Under the pieces are notes generated by a model. The model had not been told where the DNA came from. It saw only the letters and a program-made list of their open reading frames with translations, and ran no database searches. The translations under genes and the position numbers were made by a program. From contig WIXG01000211.1 of NCBI GenBank assembly GCA_009869945.1, forward strand, positions 62,001 to 126,000: 64,000 nucleotides of DNA, read 5' to 3'. The stretch's first letter is position 1, and each line of letters begins with the position of its first letter. This stretch comes from Mesaphorura yosii (lineage: Eukaryota; Arthropoda; Collembola; Poduromorpha; Tullbergiidae). Shown piece after piece: positions 62,358-64,000 of the stretch.

Positions 62358-64000
62358 TTAGTTAACAAAGGTTGAGAGCATTTCAAAGCAAGGGACTAGC
62401 AACTTGACAATTGCACGTGCTTCAGGCCGGGGATGCACGTTCATAAATTGTGTGATAAAAATGAAGGCTGCGCTAAAGTCGTCGTCTTTCGCTAACGTCG
62501 CGGCAGCGGATGTGCTGACTGATGTGCTGGAAGACGTCGATGTCACGGCGCTGCTCGTACCTCCAACTCCTGTGGCTCCATGTGATACCACGATTGAGTT
62601 GAGGTACTGACACAAGAATGACAAGCACGGTTGGAGACCAATCGCTGGACTCATTTGCATCAGAACGGTTATGAGACCCATAGTCAGTGCGGTCGAGTCG
62701 ATGGTCTCAGAAGACTTTCTGTTCGTCAGAATCCCCAACTTCTTGTCGTATGCGAGCTTCCTAGTCTGAGCCATTGTGACAAGGGCGAGGTAAAGGGCCA
62801 AGTTGTTCTTGTGTGTAGTCAGAAGTTGACTTTGCTGCTGCTGAAACGCCTGCGTGTAGATTTTGGTGAGAGGGTCGTAGATTCCGAGCGACTCGGACTG
62901 GTCGATAAGGTCAACCGAGGGTTCCTCAAAGTCAAGGATTTTGTCATGAAGAGTGACCGCCATCAATCTGTCCAAAGTTATTATCAAATCATTCAGCATA
63001 TTTCATATTCTCTTATTTGGGGGAAAAGAAAATGGGAAAGTACTTACCGATTCATGACCTCCACGGAAGAATACAATTGCTTGGCACTGAGGCTCGACGA
63101 TACCCTCAACTGATACTGCACGCGCTTCCTCAACAGCTGCAGCTGTCCAATCTTGAGCAGATATTGAGCGATAGTACGCGGTTGTACAACTTTGCCAATC
63201 CAAGCAGCATACGTTTTGATGGAATAAATTAATTTAGTCGTTGGTTCCAGTTCCGAGTGAAGTGACCCAAGATAGTCACGATGATTGGTCAGGTCAGCAG
63301 TTAAAGTCTTGACCAGTTTCTAAATCGGAAATAATAATTTAATTTTTCAATTGTTAACGTGTGAAACAAATATGAAGTTAGTCTTTCTTACCTGCAATTC
63401 TTTCACGATTAGGAAACACAAGATTTTGTCGACTCCAACGAGCCCGACGATGTCGACTGCCTGCTCCAACAATTTGAACACTTCTGGGGAAATTACTGGC
63501 AAGTGCGTCTTGATGTCGTACCAGGTGGCAGTTTGAGGCAAGTAAATGGTGGATTTGGGGTCTGTGAGATTAATCAGCTCATTAACAATTTTCCCCATGA
63601 ATGTTGTGTAGCTTGAAGATTCATCATTCGAAGTACTGCTTGATCCGGCAGTGAGTGGCCCGAGCGCGATTGGCACATCTTTGGACTGCCAAACACTCTG
63701 AAACGCCAACACCTTCTGCTTTGACCAACGATTGCATTCCTGCTCAGTGGCAAAGTTGATGAGTCTCGCAAACTCCAGCTGGAAGACAACCAAGCCTTGT
63801 GTGCTGACGTAATCGCCGATGTACTCGAACGAACGCTGTATTCCGTTAATTCGCTGGGCAATGAATTCCAGCTTCGGAGCAAACTTCCCTGCGTGGTTGG
63901 AGTTGAAAGTATGCACAAGCTGCCTTATCAGTTCCTTCCGAATGCCAAGCTCAAGCAGGAGCTTGGGGTCAATGCGAATGATTCCGACCAGCGTGGACTG
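62358..64000 (-). CDS. WASHC5: WASH complex subunit 5 (strumpellin), C-terminal part, truncated by window end
   Basis: Subunit of the WASH complex that activates Arp2/3 on endosomes. Exons in the window: 63392-64000 (continuing beyond), 63048-63319 and 62358-62967. Matching blocks: LVGIIRIDPKLLLELGIRKE, NGIQRSFEYIGDYVSTQGLV, RLINFATEQECNRW, TWYDIKTHLPVISPEVFKLL, VDKILCFLIVKELQ, IGQLQLLRKRVQYQL, LGIYDPLTKIYTQAF, ITVLMQMSPA and the C-terminal VKLLVPCFEMLSTF. These line up in order with human strumpellin, including the WYDMKTH and DRLLCFMIVKELQ segments. A serine/threonine/alanine-rich insert (TSSSTSVSTSAAA) near the end is a local addition. The natural stop is at 62358. Confidence 0.95.

Overview
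This is a eukaryotic window from a gene-dense animal genome. Every confident gene is split by short GT-AG introns (mostly 50-150 bp), intergenic gaps are small, and the genes are animal families: Argonaute, transketolase, KIF12-type kinesin, WDR1/AIP1, cyclin J-like, NPC2-like, SLC46-like transporter, UDP-galactose 4-epimerase, selenoprotein W, angiotensin-converting enzyme, TOPORS, an O-methyltransferase and WASHC5/strumpellin. My best guess is a small-genome ecdysozoan such as a tardigrade. That is inference only. UGA-encoded selenoprotein W and an axonemal-type dynein relative argue against a Caenorhabditis-like nematode.

Layout: 1-1906 (+) 3' half of an Argonaute. 2417-2943 (+) Bet1-type SNARE. 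4010-7040 (+) transketolase with two alternative first exons. 7497-8038 (+) small coiled-coil protein. 10454-15594 (-) KIF12-like kinesin. 17326-18265 (+) four-TM protein. 19246-20589 (-) PAR-type bZIP factor with an internal 21-residue repeat. 21612-21878 (+) possible acidic small protein. 23491-26186 (-) WDR1. 26506-26825 (-) frameshifted RING exon. 27689-29880 (+) cyclin. 31052-31546 (+) NPC2-like. 32532-34538 (+) SLC46-like transporter. 35456-37645 (+) GALE with a duplicated exon 7. 38290-38815 (+) and 41344-41886 (-) two selenoprotein W genes flanking a four-TM gene (39460-40487 -). 43298-43901 (-) unknown. 44039-44660 (-) fucosyltransferase pseudogene, with a possible transposase remnant beyond it. 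45760-49443 (+) dynein heavy chain tail-like protein without a motor. 50296-52871 (+) ACE, tail to tail with a small membrane protein (52873-53260 -). 53809-57190 (-) TOPORS. 59688-60509 (+) RING/TRAF-like protein. 60870-62071 (-) O-methyltransferase. 62358-64000 (-) C-terminal part of WASHC5.

There is no operon-like logic; the genes look like ordinary independent housekeeping loci. The most notable pattern is exon duplication in two sugar-metabolism enzymes. GALE carries two tandem 193-bp versions of the same exon, of equal phase, so including both would break the frame. Transketolase carries two homologous first exons with their own start codons. Other points of interest are the twin inverted selenoprotein W genes, each with an in-frame UGA in a C-x-x-U motif, the intact gene for a motorless dynein heavy chain-like protein, and two degraded genes (GT11 fucosyltransferase, RING finger).
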